A program made the translations under genes and the position numbers. This document shows positions 34,052 to 42,258 of a stretch of 64,000 nt of DNA, in pieces. Position 1 is the stretch's first letter. Each line of letters opens with the position of its first letter. The notes beneath the pieces were generated by a model. It made no database searches. It was not told the DNA's origin and saw only the letters and a program-made list of their open reading frames with translations. Origin of the DNA: Planotetraspora kaengkrachanensis (GTDB taxonomy: Bacteria; Actinomycetota; Actinomycetes; Streptosporangiales; Streptosporangiaceae); contig NZ_BONV01000005.1 of the NCBI RefSeq assembly GCF_016862895.1, positions 248,001 through 312,000 on the forward strand, written 5' to 3'.

Positions 34052-35737
34052 CTACTTGTACATGGTCTGGTTCATGGTCCCGGGGGCGTAGACGTCCGGG
34101 TCGACCCATACGTTGATGAGCGCGGGCTTGCCCGACTCGCGGGCCCGCTCGAGTGCCGGGCGGATGTCGGCCGGGTCGCGGACCTCCTCGCCGTAGCCGC
34201 CGAGCATCCGGGCGAACTCGTCGTACCTGACGTCGCCGAGGGTGTTGCCGACGCGGCCGCGGTCGTCGCCGTACTTGGCGGCCTGGCCGTAGCGGATCTG
34301 GTTCATCGAGGAGTTGTTGCCGATGACCCCGATGAACGGCAGGTCGAAGCGGACCATCGTCTCGAAGTCCCACCCGGTGAGGCTGAAGGCGCCGTCGCCG
34401 AACAGGCACAGCACCTCCTTGTCCCGCTGGGCGTACTTCGCGGCCATCGCGAAGGCGACGCCGACGCCGAGGGTGCCGAGCGGGCCCGGGTCCATCCAGT
34501 GGCCCGGCGACTTGGGCTGGACGACCTGGCCGGAGAAGGTGACGATGTCGCCGCCGTCGCCGATGTAGATCGTGTCCTCGGTGAGGAACTCGTTGATCTC
34601 GTGGACAAGGCGGTAGGGGTCGATCGGCTGCGAGCCGGACAGCTGCCGGGGCAGCCGCTTCTCGAACGCCTTGGTCTCGACCTCGCGCAGCTCCTCGAGC
34701 CACTTCTTCCTGCGGGCGCTGCCGTTGTCCTCGCGGCCGGTGGCCGCGGCCGCGGCGGCCGACAACACGAGGCCGGCGTCGCCGACGATGCCGAGGTCGA
34801 TGTCGCGGTTCTTGCCGACGGTGCGGTAGTCGAGGTCGATCTGGACGACCGTCGCGGTCGGCGACAGGCGCTTGCCGTACCCCATGCGGAAGTCGAACGG
34901 CGTGCCGACGATGATGATGAGGTCGGCCTCGGTGAAGGCGTAGCGCCGCGACAGCTGGAAGTGGTGCGGGTCGCCGGGCGGCAGCGTGCCGCGGCCCGAG
35001 CCGTTCATGTACGCGGGGACGTTGAGCGCGCGGACGAAGTCGACGGCGTCGCTCGTCGCGCGGCAGGTCCACACCTGGCTGCCCAGGAGGATGGCCGGCT
35101 TCTCCGAGTGCACGATCAGGTCGGCGAGGCGCTCGATGGCCGCCGGGTCGCCCAGCTGGCGCGTGGAGGCGCGGTAGCGGCCGGCCTCCGGGATGCGCGC
35201 CTTCTCCAGCGGCACCTTGGCGTCGAGCACGTCGCGCGGGATCTCCAGGAACGACGGCCCGGGTGCGCCGTTGTAGCACTCCCTGAAGGCCATCGACACG
35301 ATGTCGGCCACCCGCTCCGTCGACGGCACCGTCGCGGCGAACTTGGTGATCGGCGTCATCATGTCCACATGCGGGAGGTCCTGCAGCGAGCCCATCTTGT
35401 GCTGGCTGAGCGCCCCCTGGCCGCCGATGAGCAACATCGGGCTCTCGGCTCTGAAGGCGTTGGCCACGCCGGTCACGGCATCGGTGGTGCCGGGGCCCGC
35501 GGTCACGACGGCGCAGCCGGGTTTGCCGGTGATCCGCGCGTAGCCGTCGGCGGCGTGCGCGGCGACCTGCTCGTGCCGGACGTCGACGACCTCGATGCCC
35601 TCGTCAATGCAACCGTCGTAGATGTCGATGATGTGGCCGCCGCACAGCGTGAAGATCACATCGATCCCCTCCGCCTTGAGCGCCTTGGCCACCAGGTGAC
35701 CGCCGGAGATCGTTCCCGATTCGGCATCCGCTGTCAT
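34052..35737 (-). CDS. ThDP-dependent oxalyl-CoA decarboxylase/2-hydroxyacyl-CoA lyase-like enzyme
   Basis: The 561-residue protein has the three ThDP-enzyme domains: Glu56 in RHEQ (activates the cofactor), PYR-domain [15 protein letters not shown], and the PP motif GDGAFSL to GNNSS. Position next to frc argues for oxalyl-CoA decarboxylase. However, the Tyr120-Glu121 pair of O. formigenes Oxc is absent (that region reads [10 protein letters not shown]), so the enzyme may be a divergent Oxc or a 2-hydroxyacyl-CoA lyase. ATG 35737 has AGAGGA 9 bases upstream. The promoter region contains operator C. Confidence 0.8.
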   Translation of the reverse strand: MTADAESGTISGGHLVAKALKAEGIDVIFTLCGGHIIDIYDGCIDEGIEVVDVRHEQVAAHAADGYARITGKPGCAVVTAGPGTTDAVTGVANAFRAESPMLLIGGQGALSQHKMGSLQDLPHVDMMTPITKFAATVPSTERVADIVSMAFRECYNGAPGPSFLEIPRDVLDAKVPLEKARIPEAGRYRASTRQLGDPAAIERLADLIVHSEKPAILLGSQVWTCRATSDAVDFVRALNVPAYMNGSGRGTLPPGDPHHFQLSRRYAFTEADLIIIVGTPFDFRMGYGKRLSPTATVVQIDLDYRTVGKNRDIDLGIVGDAGLVLSAAAAAATGREDNGSARRKKWLEELREVETKAFEKRLPRQLSGSQPIDPYRLVHEINEFLTEDTIYIGDGGDIVTFSGQVVQPKSPGHWMDPGPLGTLGVGVAFAMAAKYAQRDKEVLCLFGDGAFSLTGWDFETMVRFDLPFIGVIGNNSSMNQIRYGQAAKYGDDRGRVGNTLGDVRYDEFARMLGGYGEEVRDPADIRPALERARESGKPALINVWVDPDVYAPGTMNQTMYK

Positions 35738-35779
35738 CTGTGTCGTCCTCTCGCTGTCGCGAATTCGTCCTAACTCCAT

Positions 35780-35794
35780 ACTGCATACCGTATG
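35780..35794. promoter_or_regulatory. GntR operator site C (upstream of the oxc-like gene)
   Basis: ACTGCATACCGTATG matches the locus motif at 14 of 15 positions and contains the perfect dyad CATAC-C-GTATG (35784-35794). Overlapping CATACTGCATA precedes it at 35777. It lies 43 bases upstream of the oxc-like start. Confidence 0.7.
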
Positions 35795-35857
35795 TTGAAG
35801 GTGTACTCCGGTGGCCGGGCGATGTCCAGACCCTTTCGGCCCGGGACCGGAGGACTT

Positions 35858-37099
35858 TCAGCCGGGCAGAGTGAGCAACTCGACCTGACCGCCCTCCCAC
35901 CTGGGCGGAACCACGGCCAGCGCGTCCGCGAGCGCCGCGCCCCACAACGAGCCCGGGCGGTCGTGCCCCACGGGGACCGCCCCCCGGGCCGAGCGGCGGA
36001 CCGCCACCAGGCGGGTGTCCGACGGGTGGGACGGCGCCTCCCCGGCCAGCGCGGTGCGCTCGCCGCGCGCCTCGGGCAGCCCGAGCAGGCCGCGGATCGC
36101 CGGGACCAGCAGGGTGAGCGCGGCCGACAGGGCGGCATAGGGGTTCCCCGGCAGTCCCACGACGAGCCCGCCTCCGGGAAGGCGCGCGAGCAGCTGCGGG
36201 TGGCCGGGCCGCACGGCGACGCCGTCCACGAGGACGTCGGCGCCGAGCCGTTCGAGCACGGGGCGCAGATGGTCGGCCCGGCCCTTCGAGGAGGCCCCGC
36301 AGACGGCCGTCACGTGCGCGGATCCGCCGTGCGCCGACAGGGCGGCGGTCAGCGCGGCCTCGCCGTCCGGCAGCCAGAGCGGCTCCCCCGCCCTCCCGCC
36401 CGCCCAGCCGATCAGACCGGGCAGGAAGGGCCCCACGGCGTCGCGGACCATCCCCTCGGCGGGCAGGCCCGAGCTCGTCACCTCGTCCCCCGTCACCAGG
36501 ACGGAGACGAGGGGACGCGGGCGCACCCGCAGCGTGTCGTGCCCGAGCCCGGCGGCAAGGCCCAGGACGAGCGGCGTGACGGGCGTTCCCGCAGCCAGCA
36601 CGGCGGTGCCCTCCACGCACTCCTCGCCCCTGCGGCGGATGTGCTTTCCTCGTGGGGAGGCCCCCGACACCTCGGTCACCACCGGGCCGTACCGCACCCG
36701 AGCGGCCTCGTAGGGCAGCACGGACTCCGCACCCGCGGGAACGGGGGCGCCCGTCGCGATCTCGACGGCCGTGCCGGGCGACAGGACCCCCTCATGCCGG
36801 GAGCGGCCGGCCAGCACCCGGCCGATCACCCGCCAGGGCGCGGGGCCGGCCACCGCGTAGCCGTCCATCGCGGCCACGTCGTCGCGGGGCAGGTCGACCA
36901 GGGCCCGCAGCGGCTCCGCCAGGCGGCATCCGGCGCTCTGCTCGAGGGGCAGGTCGGAGGGAGGAAGCTGCCGCACGGCCTGGGCCGCTATCCGCCGCGC
37001 GGTGTCCCACGGAACCGCGCCCCCGGGCCGGTCCCGTCTCGGCGGACCGGCCAGGACCGTGCTCGTTTTCCTGGACAGGACCCTGTCGGCGACGGTCAT
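35858..37099 (-). CDS. moeA: Molybdopterin molybdotransferase (MoeA-like)
   Basis: The 413-residue protein has the MoeA motifs AAMDGYAVAG, IATGAPVPAGAESVLPYE, a GDE-type loop (SVLVTGDEVTSSG), CGASSKGRADHL, and GLPGNPYAALSA. MoeA inserts molybdate into adenylylated molybdopterin. A copy here beside fdhD suggests supply of cofactor for a formate dehydrogenase that oxidises formate from oxalate. It is divergent from the PanE-like gene with operator D between them, and convergent in no sense with the oxc operon (same direction, upstream of it by 121 bases). Confidence 0.9.
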   Translation of the reverse strand: MTVADRVLSRKTSTVLAGPPRRDRPGGAVPWDTARRIAAQAVRQLPPSDLPLEQSAGCRLAEPLRALVDLPRDDVAAMDGYAVAGPAPWRVIGRVLAGRSRHEGVLSPGTAVEIATGAPVPAGAESVLPYEAARVRYGPVVTEVSGASPRGKHIRRRGEECVEGTAVLAAGTPVTPLVLGLAAGLGHDTLRVRPRPLVSVLVTGDEVTSSGLPAEGMVRDAVGPFLPGLIGWAGGRAGEPLWLPDGEAALTAALSAHGGSAHVTAVCGASSKGRADHLRPVLERLGADVLVDGVAVRPGHPQLLARLPGGGLVVGLPGNPYAALSAALTLLVPAIRGLLGLPEARGERTALAGEAPSHPSDTRLVAVRRSARGAVPVGHDRPGSLWGAALADALAVVPPRWEGGQVELLTLPG

Positions 37100-37125
37100 C
37101 AGCGGCTCCTTGACCTCAATTTTGC

Positions 37126-37143
37126 CATACTGTATACCGAATG
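37126..37143. promoter_or_regulatory. GntR operator site D (moeA/PanE-like divergent promoter)
   Basis: CATACTGTATACCGAATG contains CATAC-T-GTATA and TATACCGAATG, overlapping as at site C. It matches the locus motif ACTGTATACCGTATG at 14 of 15 positions (37129-37143). It lies 27 bases from the moeA start and ends 27 bases before the GTG of the PanE-like gene. Confidence 0.7.
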
Positions 37144-37170
37144 CACAGTCGACGCGAGAACGGAGCTACT

Positions 37171-38172
37171 GTGAAAGTCGCTGTTCTTGGCGCCGGCGCC
37201 ATCGGTGCGTATGTGGGGGCCGCCCTGCATACCGCCGGCGTCGAGGTGCATCTCATCGCCCGCGGGCCCCACCTTGTGGCCATGCGGAAGTCCGGCGTCC
37301 GAGTGTTGAGCCCCAGAGGGGACTTCACCGCCCACCCGCACACGACCGACGATCCGAGCGAGGTCGGCCCGGTCGACTTCGTGTTCCTCGGACTGAAGGC
37401 CAACTCCTACGCCTCCGCCGCCGACATGGTCCGCCCGCTGCTCCACGAGAACACGGGCGTGGTCGCAGCACAGAACGGCATCCCCTGGTGGTACTTCCAC
37501 CGCCTTCCCGGCCCCTACGAGGGCTACCGCATCGAGAGCGTGGACCCGGGCGGCAGCGTCACGGCCGCGCTCCCTCTTGAACGGGCCATCGGGTGCGTCG
37601 TCTACGCGGCCACCGAGATCGAGGAACCGGGCGTGATCCGCCACCTCGAGGGCACCCGCTTCTCCATCGGCGAACCCAGCGGGGAGCTGTCTCCCCGGTG
37701 CCTGGCGCTCAGCGAGGCCATGATCGCCGGTGGGCTCAAGTGCCCCGTCGAGGCCGACCTGCGCCGCGACATCTGGGTGAAGCTCATGGGCAACATCGCC
37801 TTCAATCCGATCAGCGCCCTGACCAGGGCCACCATGGCCGGGATCTGCAGACACCAGGGGACGCGCGAACTCGTCGTCGCGATGATGCGCGAGACCGTCG
37901 ACGTGGCCAGGCGGGTCGGCTGCGATCCGCACATCTCGATCGAGCGCCGCCTCGCCGGCGCGGAGAAGGCGGGAGAGCACAAGACCTCCACGCTCCAGGA
38001 CCTGGAGAAGGGGAAGCCGCTCGAACTGGACGTGATCCTCGCGGCCGTCGTGGAACTGGCCGATCTCACCGGCGCCTCGGTCCCCACCCTGCGCGCCATC
38101 CACTCGGTGACCGACCTGCTGGACGAGCAGGTGCGGCAGCAGAGCCTCCTGCCGGTCGCCGGAGTCCGGTAG
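37171..38172 (+). CDS. PanE-like reductase, candidate oxalyl-CoA reductase
   Basis: The 333-residue protein has the ketopantoate-reductase fold: GAGAIGAYVGAALH (nucleotide loop), Asn99 in AAQNGIPWWYFHRL, and Lys201 in DIWVKLMGNIAFNP. GTG 37171 has GGAG 5 bases upstream. In Methylobacterium extorquens a PanE2-type protein encoded with frc/oxc reduces oxalyl-CoA to glyoxylate. The present gene sits in the same kind of locus, has operator D, and would link oxalyl-CoA to Gcl. A true ketopantoate reductase (panE) is the alternative, but no pantothenate gene is near. Confidence 0.8.
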   Translation: MKVAVLGAGAIGAYVGAALHTAGVEVHLIARGPHLVAMRKSGVRVLSPRGDFTAHPHTTDDPSEVGPVDFVFLGLKANSYASAADMVRPLLHENTGVVAAQNGIPWWYFHRLPGPYEGYRIESVDPGGSVTAALPLERAIGCVVYAATEIEEPGVIRHLEGTRFSIGEPSGELSPRCLALSEAMIAGGLKCPVEADLRRDIWVKLMGNIAFNPISALTRATMAGICRHQGTRELVVAMMRETVDVARRVGCDPHISIERRLAGAEKAGEHKTSTLQDLEKGKPLELDVILAAVVELADLTGASVPTLRAIHSVTDLLDEQVRQQSLLPVAGVR

Positions 38173-38222
38173 CCGCCGACGTCCGACAGACCGCACACAC
38201 GCACTCGGGAAAGGACGGCACA

Positions 38223-38318
38223 TGACGACCAGGCGTGCCGGAGGCGACGGGAGGCCGATCCCTCACCCGCCCCATTCCGGGCTCCGGCACGCCTGGAACG
38301 CGTCGGCCGATGGGTAGG
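38223..38318 (+). CDS. Putative 31-residue leader ORF coupled to fdhD
   Basis: An ATG at 38223 follows AAAGGA with good spacing. The frame reads [20 protein letters not shown] and ends at TAG 38316-38318, overlapping the first codons of fdhD (ATG 38310). FdhD itself has a poor ribosome-binding site, so translation may be coupled. The peptide is Pro/Gly/Arg-rich and has no family. It may be a regulatory leader or simply a chance ORF. Confidence 0.4.
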
Positions 38319-39143
38319 GTCACCGTCCAGCGCCGCGTCCTGCGGCTGCGCGACTCGGCCGCCACGAGCAGGGTCGACGCGCTGGCGGCCGAGGAACCGC
38401 TGGAGATCCGCCTGAACGGGCGTCCGCTCACCGTCACGATGCGGACGCCCGGCGACGACTTCGACCTCGCCGCGGGTTTCCTGGTGAGCGAGGGCGTCAT
38501 CGGCTCGGCGCGGGACGTCGACACCATCCGCTACTGCGCGGGGGCGACGGCCGACGGTGAGAACACCTACAACGTCCTGGACGTACGGCTCGCGCCGGGC
38601 GTCACACCCCCGGCGGTCTCCCTGGAGCGCAACTTCTACACCACCTCCTCCTGCGGGGTGTGCGGGAAGGCCTCCCTGGAGGCGGTCGCCACCGTGGCCC
38701 GCTGGGAGGTCGCCGGCGATCCCGTGCGGCTGAAGCCCGAACTGGTCGCGGCCCTGCCCGACCGGCTCAGGTCCGCCCAGCGGGTGTTCGACCGGACCGG
38801 CGGCCTGCACGCGGCGGGCCTGTTCACGTCATCCGGCGAGATGTTGTGCGTGCGCGAGGACGTCGGGCGGCACAACGCCGTCGACAAACTGCTGGGCTGG
38901 GCCCTGCGCGGCGACCGGCTCCCCCTGACGTCCACGGTGCTGATGGTCTCCGGGCGCGCGTCGTTCGAGCTGGTGCAGAAGGCCGTGATGGGCGGCATCG
39001 CGGTGCTCGCCGCCGTGTCCGCCCCGTCGTCGCTGGCCGCCGAGCTGGCGGCGGAGCGTGGGCTGACGCTGCTCGGCTTCGTCCGCGGCACCTCCATGAA
39101 CGTCTACACGGGCGAGGAAAGGATCATTCGCGAGGCAGTCTGA
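38310..39143 (+). CDS. fdhD: Formate dehydrogenase accessory sulfurtransferase FdhD
   Basis: The 277-residue length equals E. coli FdhD. The catalytic Cys-x-x-Cys loop SSCGVCGK (Cys115, Cys118) and the motifs [58 protein letters not shown] and [13 protein letters not shown] are all present. FdhD delivers sulfur to the molybdenum or tungsten bis-MGD cofactor, which formate dehydrogenase requires. No formate dehydrogenase lies in the window. It follows the PanE-like gene in the same direction and completes the formate branch of the oxalate locus. Confidence 0.95.
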   Translation: MGRVTVQRRVLRLRDSAATSRVDALAAEEPLEIRLNGRPLTVTMRTPGDDFDLAAGFLVSEGVIGSARDVDTIRYCAGATADGENTYNVLDVRLAPGVTPPAVSLERNFYTTSSCGVCGKASLEAVATVARWEVAGDPVRLKPELVAALPDRLRSAQRVFDRTGGLHAAGLFTSSGEMLCVREDVGRHNAVDKLLGWALRGDRLPLTSTVLMVSGRASFELVQKAVMGGIAVLAAVSAPSSLAAELAAERGLTLLGFVRGTSMNVYTGEERIIREAV

Positions 39144-39148
39144 AATCT

Positions 39149-39172
39149 GAATATGCCTTGCCAAGCATATTC
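39149..39172. promoter_or_regulatory. ArsR operator candidate
   Basis: GAATATGC-N8-GCATATTC is a perfect dyad with 8-bp arms, in an AT-rich stretch between fdhD and the ArsR-type gene. It begins 5 bases after the fdhD stop and ends 21 bases before the ArsR start. Confidence 0.65.
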
Positions 39173-39193
39173 CGCTTGTGGCATGTTAAGGGA

Positions 39194-39508
39194 GTGTCCG
39201 ACGCGATCTGGTCCGTGCTGATCGATCCCAACCGCCGCGCGATGCTCGACCTGCTGCGCGAGCGTCCGCGCACCGTGGGCGAACTGGTCGACGAGCTCGA
39301 CCTCACCCAGCCCACCACCTCCAAGCACCTTCGGGTGTTGCGCGACTCGGGGTTCGTGCGCGTCCACAAGGACGCGCAGCGTCGTGTCTACGCGATCGAC
39401 CCCGCGCCGCTCGCCGCGCTCGACGCGTGGCTCGCGCCGTACCGGCTGTTGTGGAACGACCGGCTCGACGCCCTCGGACACCACCTCGACACCACGAAGG
39501 AGCCCTGA
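39194..39508 (+). CDS. ArsR-family HTH regulator
   Basis: The 104-residue winged helix reads SDAIWSVLIDPNRRAMLDLL, RTVGELVDELDLTQPTTSKH and DSGFVRVHKDAQRRVYAID. It has no metal-binding cysteines, so it is a non-metal ArsR of the kind that partners SRPBCC/AHSA1 proteins. GTG 39194 touches an AAGGGA sequence directly, so the start is uncertain; TTG 39176 is in frame. Its stop shares a base with the start of the AHSA1 gene (TGATG). It probably binds the dyad upstream and autoregulates the pair. Confidence 0.85.
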   Translation: MSDAIWSVLIDPNRRAMLDLLRERPRTVGELVDELDLTQPTTSKHLRVLRDSGFVRVHKDAQRRVYAIDPAPLAALDAWLAPYRLLWNDRLDALGHHLDTTKEP

Positions 39509-40032
39509 TGGACCGCGGAACGTTCATCCAGCACGAAGGCCGGCCCGCCGTGCGCTTCGAGCGCACCTACGCGCATCCGGCCGAGCGGGTATGGGAAGCC
39601 GTCGCGACGCCCGAGGGACTGTCCCACTGGTTCCCCTCCACCGTCGAACTGGAGCCCCACACGGGTGGAAAGATCACCTTCTCCGGCGACCCGAACCTTG
39701 AGCCGATGACCGGTACGGTCCTCACGTTCGACCCGCCCCGGCGCCTGGCCTTCTCCTGGGGCGGCGACGAACTCCTGTTCGACGTCGAGCCGATCGACGC
39801 CGAGCACTGCCGGCTGACCCTGGTCAACGTGCTCGAGGCGCGCGACACCGCGGCACGCAACGCGGCCGGATGGACCGTCTGCCTCGCCGAACTCGGCAGG
39901 CACCTGTCCGGCGCGACCACGGACGGTCCGCACAGCGCGTCGGCCGAACCCTGGCAGCCCGTCTACGACGCGTACGTGGCGTCGGGCATGCCGTACGGCG
40001 CGCCCATCCCGGGGGCCTCCTCCCACGCCTGA
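39508..40032 (+). CDS. SRPBCC/AHSA1 domain protein
   Basis: A 174-residue START-like beta-grasp protein: VRFERTYAHPAERVWEAVAT, PEGLSHWFPSTVELEPHTGG, RRLAFSWGGDELLFDVEP and a C-terminal AAGWTVCLAELGRHLSG helix. AHSA1 proteins bind small hydrophobic ligands or co-chaperone partners; the partner here is unknown. It is translated from the same transcript as the ArsR gene. The pair is widespread in actinomycetes, where the ArsR protein is thought to control the AHSA1 protein in response to a small ligand. Confidence 0.9.
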   Translation: MDRGTFIQHEGRPAVRFERTYAHPAERVWEAVATPEGLSHWFPSTVELEPHTGGKITFSGDPNLEPMTGTVLTFDPPRRLAFSWGGDELLFDVEPIDAEHCRLTLVNVLEARDTAARNAAGWTVCLAELGRHLSGATTDGPHSASAEPWQPVYDAYVASGMPYGAPIPGASSHA

Positions 40033-40087
40033 CCCGGCCAGAGCGGGCCCGGTTCAGGCGGCCGAACGCAGACCGGCGCGGGTCAGG
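40028..40087. terminator. Possible hairpin at a convergent gene junction
   Basis: CCTGACCCG (40028-40036) and CGGGTCAGG (40079-40087) are perfect inverted arms 42 bases apart. They carry the stop codons of the convergent AHSA1 and S9 peptidase genes. Smaller GC-rich stems lie between them. Confidence 0.4.
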
Positions 40088-42077
40088 CCTCCAGGCGCAG
40101 AGCCGGGACGCCGGACGGATCGAAGCCGAAGACCTGCCCGTACAACGACAGCTCCGCCTCCAGGCAGGTCACCATGGTGTCCGCACGCCGGAAGCCGTGG
40201 CCCTCGCCGGGAAAGCTCAGATGGGCGTGCGGAACGCCGTGAGCGGAGATCCGTTCGAGGAGGCGCTCACTCTGCGCGGGCGGGCAGACCACGTCGTCGG
40301 TCCCCTGCATCAGCAGGAAGGGCACCGAGATCCGATCCGGATGGGCGCCCGGCGACCGGTCGCGGTACCGGCCGGGAACCTCGGTGTAGGGGCCGATGAG
40401 GAACTCCAGGTAGTGGGATTCGAAGTCGTGCGTCTGCCCGGTGGCGACGCCCTCCAGATCCAGGAGCGGGTACAGGAGAGCGGCGCAGGCGTAGACGTCG
40501 CTCGCGACCAGGGACGAGGCGGCGGTGAAACCACCCGCGCTGCCTCCCCTGATCGCCAGCCGCCCGGGAGCCGCGACGCCCTCGTCGACGAGCGCACGGG
40601 CGACCGCCGCGCAGTCCTCGACGTCCACCACTCCCCACTGCTCCCGCAGCCGCTCGCGGTAGGCGCGGCCGTAACCCGGTGAGCCGCCGTAGTCCACGTC
40701 GGCCACGCCGATGCCGCGGGAGGTGAAATACGCGATCTCCAGGTTGAGCGCCAGCGGAGAACGAAGCGTGGGGCCGCCGTGCGCCCACACCACGTACGGC
40801 GGCGGCTCGCCCTCCGGGCCGGCGAACCCGGGGTTGCGCGGAGCATGGAGCCGGGCATGGATCTCCCGCCCGCCGGGGCCCACCACGACCCGGGTCACCG
40901 GCTCAGGGAGGAATCCGGCCTCGACGACGGCCTGGTGCTCCCGGCCGACCACCCGGGTGCGAAGGGTGACGGTGTCGACCGCGACGATCTCGTACGACGT
41001 GGAGGGACCGGCGGCCACGCCCACCACCTCTGCGCCGGAGAGGGCGAGGTGCGGCAGCCACTCCCCTCGCTCGCCCGGCACGTCGACGAGTTCGCCGGTC
41101 GCCGGGTCGAGCAGGGCCGGCCGCTGGGCGCCGAGGCCGTGGAGCACCCAGATCCGCCCGTCCGGCAGCGGGACGAACCAGCGGAGGCCGAGACGCTGGA
41201 CGCCGGCGAACTCCTCCGCCGCCGCGTGCAGCGCCACCGTCTCGCCCGTCTCCGGGTCGACGCGGTAGAGGTTCCACCACCCCGTGCCCTCGCACGCCGC
41301 CAGCAGGCCGCCGTCCGCCGCCCATTCGGCCTGGGCGACCGGGTCGCCCGGTCCGCCGGTCAGCGTGCGGACCTCCCGCATCACGCCGTCCGCGCCGACC
41401 TCGGCGATCTTGAGTTCGGCGGCGTCCCACGGCATGTGCGGATGGTCCCAGGCCAGCCACACGGCCCGCGAGCCGTCGGGCGAGATCCGGGGGCCGGAGA
41501 CGAAACGGTGCCTGTCGTCGGACAACTCGCGGACGGCCGCCCGATTCCCGGCCGCCGAGCCGTCCAGGGGAACGGCCGCGATCAGCCTGCGCAGGTCGCC
41601 CGGGCCCTCTCCGGTGAACTCCTCCAGCACGCAGCGGACCTCGCCGCGGCCGAGGTCGATCTCGGGCTCGGCCCAGCGCAGCCCGCCGCCCACCGGGGAG
41701 ACCGGCGTCAGCGGCCGCGGCTCGGCGCCGGGGACGTCGGGCTCGTAGGCGTACAGTCGCTGGTCCGCGAAGTCGGCGAACACCACGAGCACGCCGCCGC
41801 CGGTCGCCGCCGCCGTCCATGGGCGGCCGCCGTACTCGATGACCCGGCTCCGGACGTTCCACGGCGCGGGCAACGGGGAGTGCGGGTCGCCGTCCGCCTT
41901 CCGCCGCATCAGGGCCATCCGCCCGCCCTCCTCGGGACGGGGCTCCACCCACCACACCTCCGTACCGACCGTGCCGACGTACAGGGGCGCCCCGATCTGC
42001 CCGGCGCTCATCCCCCTCGTGGCCGTCTCCGCGGTGATCGGCGAGGGCCACGCGCCGTACGGCGCGACGGTGGTCAC
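40083..42077 (-). CDS. S9-family (prolyl oligopeptidase-like) peptidase
   Basis: The 664-residue protein has an N-terminal beta-propeller (repeats such as FVSGPRISPDGSRAVWLAWD and TGWWNLYRVDPETGE) and a C-terminal hydrolase with Ser513 in RGGSAGGF, Asp in GTDDVVCPP, and His in PGEGHGFRR. S9 enzymes cleave short peptides, often after proline or removing dipeptides. GTG 42077 is preferred, with AAGGCGG upstream; no signal peptide is seen, so it is cytoplasmic. It stands alone, divergent from an SDR gene. Confidence 0.9.
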   Translation of the reverse strand: MTTVAPYGAWPSPITAETATRGMSAGQIGAPLYVGTVGTEVWWVEPRPEEGGRMALMRRKADGDPHSPLPAPWNVRSRVIEYGGRPWTAAATGGGVLVVFADFADQRLYAYEPDVPGAEPRPLTPVSPVGGGLRWAEPEIDLGRGEVRCVLEEFTGEGPGDLRRLIAAVPLDGSAAGNRAAVRELSDDRHRFVSGPRISPDGSRAVWLAWDHPHMPWDAAELKIAEVGADGVMREVRTLTGGPGDPVAQAEWAADGGLLAACEGTGWWNLYRVDPETGETVALHAAAEEFAGVQRLGLRWFVPLPDGRIWVLHGLGAQRPALLDPATGELVDVPGERGEWLPHLALSGAEVVGVAAGPSTSYEIVAVDTVTLRTRVVGREHQAVVEAGFLPEPVTRVVVGPGGREIHARLHAPRNPGFAGPEGEPPPYVVWAHGGPTLRSPLALNLEIAYFTSRGIGVADVDYGGSPGYGRAYRERLREQWGVVDVEDCAAVARALVDEGVAAPGRLAIRGGSAGGFTAASSLVASDVYACAALLYPLLDLEGVATGQTHDFESHYLEFLIGPYTEVPGRYRDRSPGAHPDRISVPFLLMQGTDDVVCPPAQSERLLERISAHGVPHAHLSFPGEGHGFRRADTMVTCLEAELSLYGQVFGFDPSGVPALRLEA

Positions 42078-42258
42078 GACGCCGCCTTGCAGCGGCGCGA
42101 AGGGACGTCGCGGGGCAGTCCCCAAGTCATGGGCATCAACCGGTCATTCACCTCGCAAACCATACGAGCAAGACAAATCTTCTGTTTGCCCGGCGGGGTG
42201 GCCCACGCTCATATGGGGGCGTTCTGACCGGGTATGCCCCTGCGTGGGGGTGGGAGCG

